Source: Paenibacillus pabuli (GTDB lineage Bacteria; Bacillota; Bacilli; Paenibacillales; Paenibacillaceae). From it: 64,000 nt of DNA. This document shows positions 52,999-61,286 of the stretch, piece by piece. Where the stretch lies: positions 1,054,001-1,118,000 of the forward strand of contig NZ_CP073714.1 in the NCBI RefSeq assembly GCF_023101145.1, given 5' to 3'. Each line of letters begins with the position of its first letter. Within the stretch, counting starts at the first letter, position 1. A model generated the notes under the pieces. That model worked only from the letters and a program-made list of their open reading frames with translations, ran no database searches and was not told the DNA's origin. The position numbers and the translations under genes are program-made.

Positions 52999-53607
52999 TC
53001 AGGGTGACTTGAGATTAGACTGGACCACCATATTGCCGGGTTTGAAATTAATAATTTTAAATAACTCATCTGCCATATATGCAGGACTGTGCTTGAATTC
53101 CTGCCGAATCCATTCAATAACCATGCCAAAGATCGCATGGGACTGATAACTTGCCAGCAGCTCGCGATTGATGTGGGACGGAAATATTTCGTTGAGGTCC
53201 TGAAGAGCAAGGTCACGCAGAACATCACAGATCATTTGCTGAAAATTGGAGGAGGCCTCCGACTTCACAACCAGAGTGTAAAATTGTGCATGCTGATGCA
53301 CATGTTCGAATATTTTGATTGCAGAAGAGGGCATATGACTTACTTCAAATATTTCTTTATCCAGATAAGGTTTGCGATAGGAGAAGACCAGATCCTTGAT
53401 CACGTCATCAATCATTTCATTGAACAGGTCTTCCTTGTATTGATAGTGTCTGTAAAAGGTGCCGCGATTCAGGTCTGCCAACTGAACGATGTCGGTAATG
53501 GATATTTCCTTAAAGGACTGCTTTTGCATCAATTGGATGAGGGCATCCTTTAGCGCTGCTTTGGATTTCTTGATTCTTCGATCCATGGAACTTGGAAGCT
53601 CGGTCAT
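52999..53607 (-). CDS. TetR-family repressor
   Basis: 202 residues. Helix-turn-helix at about residues 25-55 (ISITDIVQLADLNRGTFYRHY); the C-terminal domain matches the TetR_C type often seen beside dehydrogenases (EFKHSPAYMADELFKIINFK end). It diverges from an SDR gene and should repress it through the 26-bp palindrome at 53740-53765. Start ATG 53607 follows GAGGAG; a TTG two codons earlier is less likely. Confidence 0.86.
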   Translation of the reverse strand: MTELPSSMDRRIKKSKAALKDALIQLMQKQSFKEISITDIVQLADLNRGTFYRHYQYKEDLFNEMIDDVIKDLVFSYRKPYLDKEIFEVSHMPSSAIKIFEHVHQHAQFYTLVVKSEASSNFQQMICDVLRDLALQDLNEIFPSHINRELLASYQSHAIFGMVIEWIRQEFKHSPAYMADELFKIINFKPGNMVVQSNLKSP

Positions 53608-53700
53608 ATACAAGTACTCCTCGTAAATGGGAATTTTAAGATAAAGTACATTCTGAAGCAGAAGTGTTGATTAACGTACAGTTGGGCAAGCTTTTACTGA

Positions 53701-53765
53701 TTGAACAGAAATGCTATGACTTATTATACTAAGAATAAGAGTTAATGAACATTTGTTTGTTAACT
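53701..53765 (+). promoter_or_regulatory. SDR promoter with TetR operator
   Basis: TTGAAC (53701-53706), 18-bp spacer, TATACT (53725-53730). Ten bases after the -10 lies a 26-bp inverted repeat, AGTTAATGAACA and TGTTTGTTAACT around TT (10 of 12 pairs). Repressor bound there would cover the transcription start, and the divergent TetR gene is the natural source. Confidence 0.6.
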
Positions 53766-53798
53766 TATTGTAAACGAATACATGGAGGATGATACAAC

Positions 53799-54557
53799 AT
53801 GAGACTTCAAGATAAAGTGGCTGTAGTCACAGGTGCAGGTTCAGGCATGGGCAAAGCAATTGCAACACTGTACGCGCAGGAAGGCGCTAAGGTGGTAGTT
53901 TCGGATATTAACGAGGAATCGGCACAAACGGTCGTAAATGAGATCAAAGCCCAAGGTGGAGAGGCAATTTTGATTCTGGCCAATGTGGCAAAAGAAGAAG
54001 ATGTGCAGAACCTGATCGATACGACGGTCAGCACATATGGAACAGTAGACATTCTTGTGAACAACGCTGGGATCATGGATGGCATGGAGCCGGCTGCAGA
54101 GGTGCTGGATGATAAGTGGGAGCGACTTTTTGCCGTGAACACTACAAGTGTAATGCGTACAACGCGCAAAGTTCTCCCTGTCTTCCTGGAGAAACAAAAG
54201 GGCGTCATCGTCAACGTTGCATCGGCAGGCGGATTGCATGGTGGTCGTGCTGGAGCGGCATATACGGCATCCAAGCATGCCGTGGTTGGCTTTACCAAAA
54301 ATACAGGATTTATGTACGCCGAGCAAGGCATTCGCTGCAACGCAATTGCTCCGGGAGGCGTAGCAACAAATATTGGTTCCTCCATGACAGGTATAAGCCA
54401 ATTCGGCGCGTCCAGACAACAACTGGGGATGGCCATTAATCCGCGCATAGGAACAAGTGAAGAGATCGCCAAGGTAGCTCTGTTCCTCGGCTCGGACGAG
54501 TCCAGCTTCGTGAACGGAACCGTGATCGAGGCTGATGCAGGCTGGAATTCCTACTGA
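53799..54557 (+). CDS. Short-chain dehydrogenase/reductase
   Basis: 252 residues, classical SDR. Cofactor motif TGAGSGMG at residues 11-18, NNAG near 89, catalytic S142, Y155 and K159 (YTASK). An aspartate after beta-2 (VVVSDINEE) suggests NAD over NADP. FabG-like in length and order, but its pairing with a TetR regulator points to inducible breakdown or detoxification of an unknown alcohol or ketone rather than fatty-acid synthesis. Start ATG 53799 with GGAGGATGATACAAC spacing. A symmetric terminator follows. Confidence 0.88.
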   Translation: MRLQDKVAVVTGAGSGMGKAIATLYAQEGAKVVVSDINEESAQTVVNEIKAQGGEAILILANVAKEEDVQNLIDTTVSTYGTVDILVNNAGIMDGMEPAAEVLDDKWERLFAVNTTSVMRTTRKVLPVFLEKQKGVIVNVASAGGLHGGRAGAAYTASKHAVVGFTKNTGFMYAEQGIRCNAIAPGGVATNIGSSMTGISQFGASRQQLGMAINPRIGTSEEIAKVALFLGSDESSFVNGTVIEADAGWNSY

Positions 54558-54587
54558 TCGAGATTTGTACAATAACTGGAAATTTGC

Positions 54588-54619
54588 AAAGGAGCTCATA
54601 CCCGTGTATGAGCTTCTTT
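54588..54619. terminator. Bidirectional terminator between SDR and LacI genes
   Basis: AAAGGAGCTCATAC/GTATGAGCTTCTTT, a 14-bp stem with one G-T pair and a four-base loop. Confidence 0.85.
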
Positions 54620-54660
54620 GCATGTTCCCAAGAGGTGAGAATATGACACTTTAGGGTGAT

Positions 54661-54678
54661 TGGACAAACGTTTGCACA
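54661..54678. promoter_or_regulatory. LacI-type operator copy downstream of the regulator gene
   Basis: GGACAAACGTTTGCACA, centred on AAACGTTT (54666-54673), the same core as the two operators before mdxE. It lies 8 bp beyond the stop codon of the LacI gene and has no promoter of its own nearby. It may act as a distant auxiliary operator or block read-through from the SDR side. Confidence 0.5.
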
Positions 54679-54685
54679 GGCATGT

Positions 54686-55714
54686 TTAAGCATTCCCCGA
54701 TAATGTAAAGAGGGACGAGTCCCGAACAATCAAGCGGTGCGGAATAATAACCGGATTTTGAGGCAGATGCTCACCATTCAGAATTTTTAATAATACCTGG
54801 ACCGCCGTATAACCCAACTGATACGTTCCAATATCAATGGAGCTAAGCGGTGGCGAAGCAAGTTCCGATAAGGCAATATTGTTAAAGCTCACGACACTTA
54901 TATCTTCTGGAACATGATAACCGAGCTCAGCCAAAGCGCGGAGTACTCCGAAGGCAACATTGTCATCGATGACAACGAGGGCAGTCGGCCTGTCCGGCAG
55001 CGACATGAACAGGGACATCGCCCGGAAGCCGCTTTCCTGCAGAAATTCTCCTTCCACAATCCAATCGTTGTTAGCATCAAGACCCGCTTCTTGAAGCGCA
55101 TTTTTGTATCCTTGCATGCGATCATGAGATAGCGTCAAATCTGGTGGTCCGCTGACAAATCCGATTCGTTTATGCCCTTGGGCAATCAAATGTGTGGTTG
55201 CATCGAAAGCCGTCTGTACATTGTTATTGTCCACCATCGGTGCATCGGGATGCGTTTCGCTGCGGCCGATCAGCACAAATGGAAACTTTTCCGTCTCCAA
55301 AAACGAAATAATCGGATCTTCCCGTTTGGAGCCAAGCAGCAAAATGCCATCCACACGTCGCCCATGTACCAAGCGGGATATGGCATTCAATTCATCGGTG
55401 GAAGACGTTTCGGTGGAGAGAAGAAGTTCATAATTCATGCGGGTGGCATGTGTAATGATTCCCCGAAGCAATTCTCCAAAAAAGTAGTTCTGAAATAGCT
55501 CTTCAGCAGGTCGGGGCAGCATGATACCCAGGGTTTGAGTCGTTTTGGAAACAAGGCTTTTGGCCATCATATTTGGATGATAATTCAGTTCTTTCATGAT
55601 TTGCTTCACTTTGAGTGACGTTTCCGAACTGATTCTGGGATGGTTGGAAATAACCCGTGAGACCGTAGAAGGGGATACACCCGCCAATTTGGCAATATCT
55701 TTGATTGTAATCAT
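54686..55714 (-). CDS. LacI-family regulator of the maltodextrin/cyclodextrin genes
   Basis: 342 residues. N-terminal LacI helix-turn-helix (ITIKDIAKLAGVSPSTVSRV) with hinge helix (HPNMMAKSLVSK), then a periplasmic-binding-type sugar domain with MVDNNNVQTAFDAT and GFVSGPPDLTLSHDRM; the layout is close to maltose-type regulators (MalR). The gene diverges from mdxEFG. AAACGTTT-centred palindromes at 55907-55926 and 56046-56062 flank the mdx promoter region, and a related site before its own start suggests autoregulation. Maltodextrin is the probable inducer (inference). A ribosome site (AAGGGAT) is visible upstream of ATG 55714. Confidence 0.88.
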   Translation of the reverse strand: MITIKDIAKLAGVSPSTVSRVISNHPRISSETSLKVKQIMKELNYHPNMMAKSLVSKTTQTLGIMLPRPAEELFQNYFFGELLRGIITHATRMNYELLLSTETSSTDELNAISRLVHGRRVDGILLLGSKREDPIISFLETEKFPFVLIGRSETHPDAPMVDNNNVQTAFDATTHLIAQGHKRIGFVSGPPDLTLSHDRMQGYKNALQEAGLDANNDWIVEGEFLQESGFRAMSLFMSLPDRPTALVVIDDNVAFGVLRALAELGYHVPEDISVVSFNNIALSELASPPLSSIDIGTYQLGYTAVQVLLKILNGEHLPQNPVIIPHRLIVRDSSLFTLSGNA

Positions 55715-55730
55715 GTGAAAAATCCCTTCT

Positions 55731-55748
55731 GTACAAGCGTTTCAAACA
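55731..55748 (-). promoter_or_regulatory. Operator-like site before the LacI gene
   Basis: On the minus strand, TTTGAAACGCTTGTACAG, 17-34 bp before the start codon. It resembles both the AAACGTTT operators and a degenerate cre; autoregulation of the LacI gene is likely. Confidence 0.4.
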
Positions 55749-55906
55749 TGTCTCCTATGTTAATTCAAAGACTTTGATAAATCAATTGCTAACTGCATCA
55801 TGAGAACTAAGAGGCAGCGAAATAAAGGAAGACGGCGGGAGAACAAGGAAATCGGAAATTACAGGTACATATGCCGCGAAAATGAAGGGAAATGACCAAA
55901 AACGAC

Positions 55907-55926
55907 TTGTGCAAACGTTTGTACAA
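55907..55926 (+). promoter_or_regulatory. Upstream LacI-type operator of mdxEFG
   Basis: A 20-bp near-perfect palindrome, TTGTGCAAACGTTTGTACAA, with its centre 7.5 bases before the -35 edge side and ending 7 bp upstream of the -35 box. Its centre is 137 bp (about 13 helical turns) from the downstream operator, so loop formation is possible. Confidence 0.75.
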
Positions 55927-55933
55927 ACAAAGT

Positions 55934-55972
55934 TTGCTGTTGTATGATGTTATTGTTATTATAGCGCTTACA
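55934..55972 (+). promoter_or_regulatory. mdxEFG promoter with overlapping cre site
   Basis: TTGCTG at 55934-55939, a 17-bp spacer, TATTAT at 55957-55962. A catabolite-response element overlaps the -10: the minus strand reads TGTAAGCGCTATAA at 55959-55972, matching the Bacillus cre consensus TGWAARCGYTWNCW at 13 of 14 bases. CcpA bound there would shut the operon in the presence of glucose. Confidence 0.7.
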
Positions 55973-56045
55973 TGACTTGAATCAACATGCTTCTAAGAAA
56001 ATTCATCCCGATTACATACATATTGGACCATTCTGATGTTCATTT

Positions 56046-56062
56046 GAGCAAACGTTTGTACT
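56046..56062 (+). promoter_or_regulatory. Downstream LacI-type operator of mdxEFG
   Basis: GAGCAAACGTTTGTACT, same core as the upstream operator, about 85 bp after the expected transcription start and 110 bp before mdxE. Suitable for a roadblock or for looping with the upstream site. The rest of 55749-56171 shows nothing beyond these sites. Confidence 0.7.
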
Positions 56063-56171
56063 ATATTCAAGCAGATGATACACAGAACTTCAGAATGCAG
56101 GGACAATACACAGAAAAACGGGAGAAAGCGCGAGACAGCATCGATCATCACTACAAAAAGGGGGAAATTCA

Positions 56172-57461
56172 ATGAGAAAATGGCAGCAAACAGCACTTGC
56201 AGGATTCATGGCACTAACACTTGCCGCATGTTCAAGCGGGGGTGGAGGCGGCGCCGCGCCAACCACAACAGACAGCGGCGAAACTGGGGGAACAACAGTG
56301 ACCGCGGAAAATATTCAGCCGGAAGAGGGCGCGAGCCTTGTCATATGGGAAGATAAAAATCAGCGTAGTTTTATCGAGGAGCGGGCGAAGAAATTTGAAG
56401 AGGAGTACGGCGTTCCTGTAAAAATCGAAGAATTGCCGCCTACTGATCAGGTCACCAAGCTGACAACGGACGGACCCGCAGGATTGGCTGCGGATGTAGT
56501 CGTTTTCCCACATGACAAGATTGGCAGCGCTTCAGAAGCCGGACTGATCTTGCCGAACGATATTTTTGAGCAAAAAACCTCGGAAACCACCAGTGACAAT
56601 GCCCTTAAAGCTGTAACATTCAAAGACATCTTATACGGCTATCCCTACAGCGTGGAAACCTATGCGATGTTCTACAACAAAAAGCTTTATCCGGAAGCAC
56701 CGAAATCATTTGAGGACATTATCAGCTTTGCCAAAACCTTCAATGACACTAAAAACAACAAGTACACTCTGATGTGGGAGCTCCAGCAGTTCTATTACAA
56801 TTTTGCTTTTCTGGCTTCCCAGGGCGGTTATATTTTTGGCGATGAAGGCATGAACAGCGAGGATATCGGCCTCAACAATGAAGGAGCCATCAAGGGCGGC
56901 CAGTTCCTGCAGACGTTGAAATCAGAAATACTGCCTGTGAAGATGGGCGATGTGAACTTTGACATCAAGAAAGGGCTGTTTTCAAGCGGAAAACTGGCCA
57001 TGGACATTAACGGGCCGTGGGCCATTACCGACTATCGCGATGCCGGTATTGATTTTGGAGTTGCCCCGCTTCCTTCGATTGAGGGCAATCCGATGACCTC
57101 CTTCTCTGGAGTCAAGGCGTATTACGTCAATGCATTTACAACGTATCCGAATGCTGCCAAGCTGTTTGCAGCATATCTCTCCAGCGCGGAATCCCAGATG
57201 GTCAATTTTGAGATGAACGGAACGCTCCCGGCCAATAAAGAGGTGGCGGCAGATCCGAAGGTTCAGGGGGATGAAATTACGAAGGCATTTCTTGAGCAAT
57301 TCAACAACTCCACGCCAATGCCTTCGCTTCCTGCCATGGACAGCGTCTGGGGTCCCATCGGCGCGGCAATTAGCGACATATGGGATGGTGGCAAGGATGT
57401 GAAAACCTCTCTGGATAACGCAGTCAAACAAATCAAGGAGAGCCTTGCAACAGTCCAATAA
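56172..57461 (+). CDS. mdxE: Maltodextrin/cyclodextrin-binding lipoprotein of an ABC importer
   Basis: 429 residues. Lipoprotein signal with lipobox LAAC (Cys at about residue 20), then a Gly/Ser/Thr linker and a family 1 extracellular solute-binding domain (MalE type): LVIWEDKNQRSFIEERAKKF, GYPYSVETYAMFYNKKLYPE, AMDINGPWAITDYRDAGIDF. It captures linear or cyclic maltodextrins at the membrane surface. First gene of the operon with the MalF- and MalG-like permeases; a hairpin after it probably keeps its mRNA in excess over the permease genes. Start ATG 56172 with AAGGGGGAAA. No ATPase gene is in the operon, as expected where a shared MsmX-type ATPase is used. Confidence 0.9.
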   Translation: MRKWQQTALAGFMALTLAACSSGGGGGAAPTTTDSGETGGTTVTAENIQPEEGASLVIWEDKNQRSFIEERAKKFEEEYGVPVKIEELPPTDQVTKLTTDGPAGLAADVVVFPHDKIGSASEAGLILPNDIFEQKTSETTSDNALKAVTFKDILYGYPYSVETYAMFYNKKLYPEAPKSFEDIISFAKTFNDTKNNKYTLMWELQQFYYNFAFLASQGGYIFGDEGMNSEDIGLNNEGAIKGGQFLQTLKSEILPVKMGDVNFDIKKGLFSSGKLAMDINGPWAITDYRDAGIDFGVAPLPSIEGNPMTSFSGVKAYYVNAFTTYPNAAKLFAAYLSSAESQMVNFEMNGTLPANKEVAADPKVQGDEITKAFLEQFNNSTPMPSLPAMDSVWGPIGAAISDIWDGGKDVKTSLDNAVKQIKESLATVQ

Positions 57462-57477
57462 TAAAGGAAAGAGCAGG

Positions 57478-57505
57478 TGCAGAGGAAGCCAACATGTCCT
57501 CTGCA
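57478..57505 (+). other. Intercistronic hairpin between mdxE and mdxF
   Basis: TGCAGAGGA/TCCTCTGCA, a 9-bp perfect stem with a 10-base loop and no T-run. In binding-protein operons such hairpins protect the upstream mRNA and raise the ratio of binding protein to permease. Confidence 0.65.
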
Positions 57506-57556
57506 TTCTGCTATAACTGATCGGTAACTTCGCTTGCCGGGAAGGAGTAGGAAAGA

Positions 57557-58912
57557 ATGAAACAGCAGCATGTTCCAGTCACTGTTAAGCCGAATAGAGA
57601 AAGACAGCATCGTATGACAGCGGCTGTGCTGTCCGTTGTCCTGCAAGGACTTGGACAGTTGTATAACCGTCAATGGATCAAGGGTATCTGTTTTCTGATT
57701 CTGGAGGGAATAGGGCTCGCTTATCTGATTCCCCGTTTGAATCAGGCCGTATGGGGAGTATGGACGCTTGGTGAGCAGACGCAGCGCTTTGTCAAAGTGA
57801 ATGGATCAACGGTGCTGCAGCAGGGGGACCACTCCATCTTTTTGCTGCTCAACGGAATCATTGTGCTTTTGGTATTTTTCGTTTTTCTTCTTCTGTATAT
57901 CTTCAATATCCGGGATGCGTACCTCACGGGAAAATTAAGAGAGGAAGGAAAGCAGGCCTCCAGAGCCTCTGCTTCCCTGAGATATCTGCTCGATAAACAA
58001 TTCCCGTATCTTTTCTTGTCCATTCCTGCACTCGGCATCCTGTTTTTCACGATTATGCCGATTTTATTTACGATTACGTTGGCCTTCACCAACTACTCGG
58101 CACCGGATCATATTCCGCCTGCCAAGCTGGTGGATTGGGTGGGCTTCAAGACGTTCACGGATCTGATCCAGCTTAAATCATGGAGCCACACCTTCTTTGG
58201 TGTACTAACGTGGACGGTCATTTGGGCCATTCTGGCAACAGTCACCACCTATTTCGGAGGCGTGTTGGTTGCGCTTCTTATCGAACAGAAAGGCATTCGT
58301 TTCAAAAAGGTGTGGCGGACGATATTCATTCTTCCTTATGCCATTCCGCAGATTATCTCACTACTTCTGATGCGTAACTTGTTCAATGGACAATTTGGCC
58401 CCATTAATACGTATATGAAGGCGTTTGGCCTTGAGGGTTTACCATGGTTAACTGACCCGTTCTGGGCAAAAGTTACAGTCATCCTTGTAAATATGTGGAT
58501 TGGGATTCCGGTTAGTATGGTGCTCATACTGGGCGTGTTGACGGCCATTCCACGGGATTTGTATGAAGCGGCTGAGGTAGACGGTGCATCCGCTTTTCAG
58601 AAATTCCGTATCATTACGCTTCCTTTTATCATGTTCGCTACAACCCCGGTGCTCATTATGCAATTTGCCGGGAATTTCAATAATTTCAATGTCATCTTCC
58701 TGCTGACGAACGGTAATCCGCTGCGTGGCGATTATCAATATGCGGGATCAACCGATCTTCTCGTGACCTGGTTGTACAAACTGACGTTGGATAACAACAA
58801 GTTCAATATGGCTTCGGCGGTTGGTATCATTATCTTCCTGATTATTGCGTCGTTCTCCATCTGGAATTTCCGTCGTTCCAAATCGTTCAAGGAGGAGGAC
58901 ATGATTCAATGA
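57557..58912 (+). CDS. mdxF: Maltodextrin ABC transporter permease, MalF type
   Basis: 451 residues. An N-terminal extension with two to three hydrophobic segments (residues about 20-125) precedes the binding-protein-dependent transport core, as in MalF/MdxF proteins. The EAA loop that docks on the ATPase is present: EAAEVDGASAFQKFRIITLP near residue 340. About eight membrane segments in total. Overlaps mdxG by 4 bp, so the two subunits are made together. Start ATG 57557 with AAGGAG. Confidence 0.92.
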   Translation: MKQQHVPVTVKPNRERQHRMTAAVLSVVLQGLGQLYNRQWIKGICFLILEGIGLAYLIPRLNQAVWGVWTLGEQTQRFVKVNGSTVLQQGDHSIFLLLNGIIVLLVFFVFLLLYIFNIRDAYLTGKLREEGKQASRASASLRYLLDKQFPYLFLSIPALGILFFTIMPILFTITLAFTNYSAPDHIPPAKLVDWVGFKTFTDLIQLKSWSHTFFGVLTWTVIWAILATVTTYFGGVLVALLIEQKGIRFKKVWRTIFILPYAIPQIISLLLMRNLFNGQFGPINTYMKAFGLEGLPWLTDPFWAKVTVILVNMWIGIPVSMVLILGVLTAIPRDLYEAAEVDGASAFQKFRIITLPFIMFATTPVLIMQFAGNFNNFNVIFLLTNGNPLRGDYQYAGSTDLLVTWLYKLTLDNNKFNMASAVGIIIFLIIASFSIWNFRRSKSFKEEDMIQ

Positions 58913-59745
58913 AAAAGCGCAACAATCCCATGCGTCTGACGATCAGTTATGCGCTGTTGGTCATTATTGCCATCGTATCGGTATATCCGGTCTTGTGGAT
59001 ATTTCTCTCGTCGCTGCGTCCTGGTGCAGCGCTGTACAGTGAACGGCTGTGGCCTGAAGCGTTCACATTGGCACATTACGGGGAACTGTTTACCAACCCG
59101 TCATTTATGTATGGCACGTGGTATCTGAACACGTTGAAGATCGCCTTTTTCACCATGATTTTCTCAACGCTTATGGTCACTTTGGGCATGTATGCCTTAT
59201 CGCGTTTCCGTTTTCGCGGTCGTAAGACCATTCTATCCACCATGCTGATCCTGGGGATGTTCCCCAGCTTCATGAGCATGATTGCCATTTATATTATTTT
59301 GCTTCAGATCAAATTGCTGGACACTCATGCCGCATTGATTCTGGTCTATTCGTCCGGGGCCGTGCTGGGTGGATTTATTGTCAAAGGGTTCTTTGATACC
59401 ATTCCGCGCAGTCTGGATGAAGCCGCACGAATTGATGGCGCCAGTCATCTGCGCGTGTTCACCAGTATCATTTTGCCATTGTCGCGGCCGATGCTAACCT
59501 ATGTAGCCCTAACCAGCTTCACGGGTGCGTGGATGGACTTTATTTTTGCCCGGCTGGTGCTTCGGACGAAAGAGAACTGGACACTTGCGGTTGGTATGTG
59601 GGATCTGGTTAACCGCTATCAGGACAGCAATTTTACGATGTTTGCTGCCGGGGCCGTACTGATCGCCATTCCGATTACGTTGTTGTTTGTATTCCTGCAG
59701 CGTTTCCTTGTGCAAGGGCTGACCTCTGGCGCCTCCAAAGGATAA
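58909..59745 (+). CDS. mdxG: Maltodextrin ABC transporter permease, MalG type
   Basis: 278 residues, six membrane segments. EAA loop DEAARIDGASHLRVFTSIIL near residue 170 and the C-terminal LFVFLQRFLVQGLTSGASKG, typical for MalG, whose tail reaches into the ATPase. ATG overlaps the mdxF stop by 4 bp. Forms the channel with MdxF and takes substrate from MdxE. Confidence 0.93.
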   Translation: MKKRNNPMRLTISYALLVIIAIVSVYPVLWIFLSSLRPGAALYSERLWPEAFTLAHYGELFTNPSFMYGTWYLNTLKIAFFTMIFSTLMVTLGMYALSRFRFRGRKTILSTMLILGMFPSFMSMIAIYIILLQIKLLDTHAALILVYSSGAVLGGFIVKGFFDTIPRSLDEAARIDGASHLRVFTSIILPLSRPMLTYVALTSFTGAWMDFIFARLVLRTKENWTLAVGMWDLVNRYQDSNFTMFAAGAVLIAIPITLLFVFLQRFLVQGLTSGASKG

Positions 59746-59796
59746 AGGGAACCCTAACTGCATAGATAGCCTGTAGAACATACCCAGGCCACCAAT

Positions 59797-59849
59797 CAGG
59801 CGCTTCTGAGAGGTTCCATTCATCGCTGGAACTGCTTCGGAAGCGCCTG
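59797..59849 (+). repeat. Nested inverted repeat between mdxG and the MFS gene
   Basis: CAGGCGCTTC (59797-59806) pairs perfectly with GAAGCGCCTG (59840-59849), and inside it GTTCCA (59813-59818) pairs with TGGAAC (59827-59832). No T-run follows. It may weaken read-through, protect the mdx transcript or bind a protein. Confidence 0.7.
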
Positions 59850-59891
59850 CCTGCTGTTTGAGATCCGAATGACAAGAGGAGGAAATAACCG

Positions 59892-61178
59892 ATGGGAACG
59901 ATACAGTCCCCGGAACCGGAATTAGGACCAAATGGAGCTAGTACTGCTGCGGAGAGTGTGAAAATGGCCAACAGGGCGCTTTGGCGAAATGTGGCTTACC
60001 GCAGAATTTTGTGCGGCTACGGCGTCTCCGTATTTGGTGATTGCTTCAACGGCATTGCTATCAGTCTGTGGGTATTGCAGACCACGGGAAGTGCGAAGAA
60101 CATGGCAGCTGTACAGGTGTGTAATATGGTCGTCAGTTTTCTGTTCGGATCATTTGCAGGTACGTTTGCCGACAGGCTGGATCGCAGAAAACTGATGTTG
60201 TCGTCCGATTTGTTTCGCGGGGCCATGGCGTTTGTCATCGCAGTGAGTCTGTTTGTACTGCATGTTCCTTTTGCACTCGTACTGCTTATGCTCTCCCTAT
60301 CCATGTTCTCCAGCCTGTTTCAGGCGCCTGCATTTCATGCTTCAGTAACCAGTCTGGTGGGGAGGGAGCATCTGCAACAAGCTACGGGCACCATCCATCT
60401 GGTGGATAATATTGCCCGGATCAGCGGACTGGCCGCTGCGGGGATTGCCGTTTCTGCATTTGGAGGGTTTACGGCCATCATGATTACGGGTGTGACCTTT
60501 TTATTGTCTGCGATATGTGTGATGTTGGCCGGACGTTTCCCGGATGTACAACGCTCTTCCATGCATAGAGGATCGTTCGTCAAGGAGTGGGGCGGTTCAT
60601 TTTCTTACATCTTTGCACATCCCCTGATTCGCTCCATCGTTATCCTTAATCCGCTGCTGATTCTCTTCTTTATGTCAGCCATCATGCTTGTACAGGTTAT
60701 GGCCGTGAAGGTATGGCAGGCGAATCCCGTCCAGTTCGGACTGATCGAGACGTGTATTCCACTAGGGTACATGCTGGGTTCCGGGATTCTGATTGCCTCA
60801 GGCAACCGGCTGAAACGAAGAGGGAGATGGGTGTTTATCGGATTACTGGTCCTTGGGCCACTGTACATGCTGTTAGCCAATGTATCTTCTTCGCTGCTGG
60901 CCTTGCCGCTGATCATTGCCGGGGGAGCGATGTTTGCATGCTGTACGATGTTAACCCAGATTATGATGCGTGCCGAGGTTCCTGATGAGCTGCAGGGAAG
61001 AATCTACGGCGTGCTCGGAACCATTACAAGTACAGCCCCGATCCTGGGATTAACGGTCGTTTCGGTTTTGGCCGATCAGTGGGGAGTCCAAATCGTGCTG
61101 GAGAGTCTGGGTGCGTTGCTTCTGGTAGTAGGGGTGATTGCATCATTAGGATTAAAATCCATTCGGACCTATCGATAG
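59892..61178 (+). CDS. MFS transporter
   Basis: 428 residues, 12 hydrophobic segments with a soluble start of about 30 residues. The loop motif DRLDRRKLM near residue 95 is the MFS signature between helices 2 and 3, and the first helices (RRILCGYGVSVFGDCFNGIA) are those of the MFS_3/EntS-like drug and siderophore exporter group. It follows mdxG on the same strand after a long hairpin and could be read with it, but its substrate is unknown. Start ATG 59892 with AGAGGAGGAAA. Confidence 0.85.
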   Translation: MGTIQSPEPELGPNGASTAAESVKMANRALWRNVAYRRILCGYGVSVFGDCFNGIAISLWVLQTTGSAKNMAAVQVCNMVVSFLFGSFAGTFADRLDRRKLMLSSDLFRGAMAFVIAVSLFVLHVPFALVLLMLSLSMFSSLFQAPAFHASVTSLVGREHLQQATGTIHLVDNIARISGLAAAGIAVSAFGGFTAIMITGVTFLLSAICVMLAGRFPDVQRSSMHRGSFVKEWGGSFSYIFAHPLIRSIVILNPLLILFFMSAIMLVQVMAVKVWQANPVQFGLIETCIPLGYMLGSGILIASGNRLKRRGRWVFIGLLVLGPLYMLLANVSSSLLALPLIIAGGAMFACCTMLTQIMMRAEVPDELQGRIYGVLGTITSTAPILGLTVVSVLADQWGVQIVLESLGALLLVVGVIASLGLKSIRTYR

Positions 61179-61222
61179 CACAAAGCAAGCCATGCCAAAG
61201 GTAATGACAAGCCTAATCAAAG

Positions 61223-61261
61223 AACCCGGAGCAGGCGCTTATCCGCGTCTAACTCCGGGTT
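61223..61261. terminator. Inverted repeat between convergent MFS and CGTase genes
   Basis: AACCCGGAG/CTCCGGGTT, a 9-bp perfect stem with a 21-base loop; poor in T on the plus strand, so a weak or bidirectional terminator. Confidence 0.55.
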
Positions 61262-61286
61262 GAATGATAAGATGATGAAGGAATGA

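Noticed and set aside
53841..54623. 260-codon minus-strand frame opposite the SDR gene
   Set aside because: Antisense to a textbook SDR with intact motifs; no ribosome site or family resemblance.
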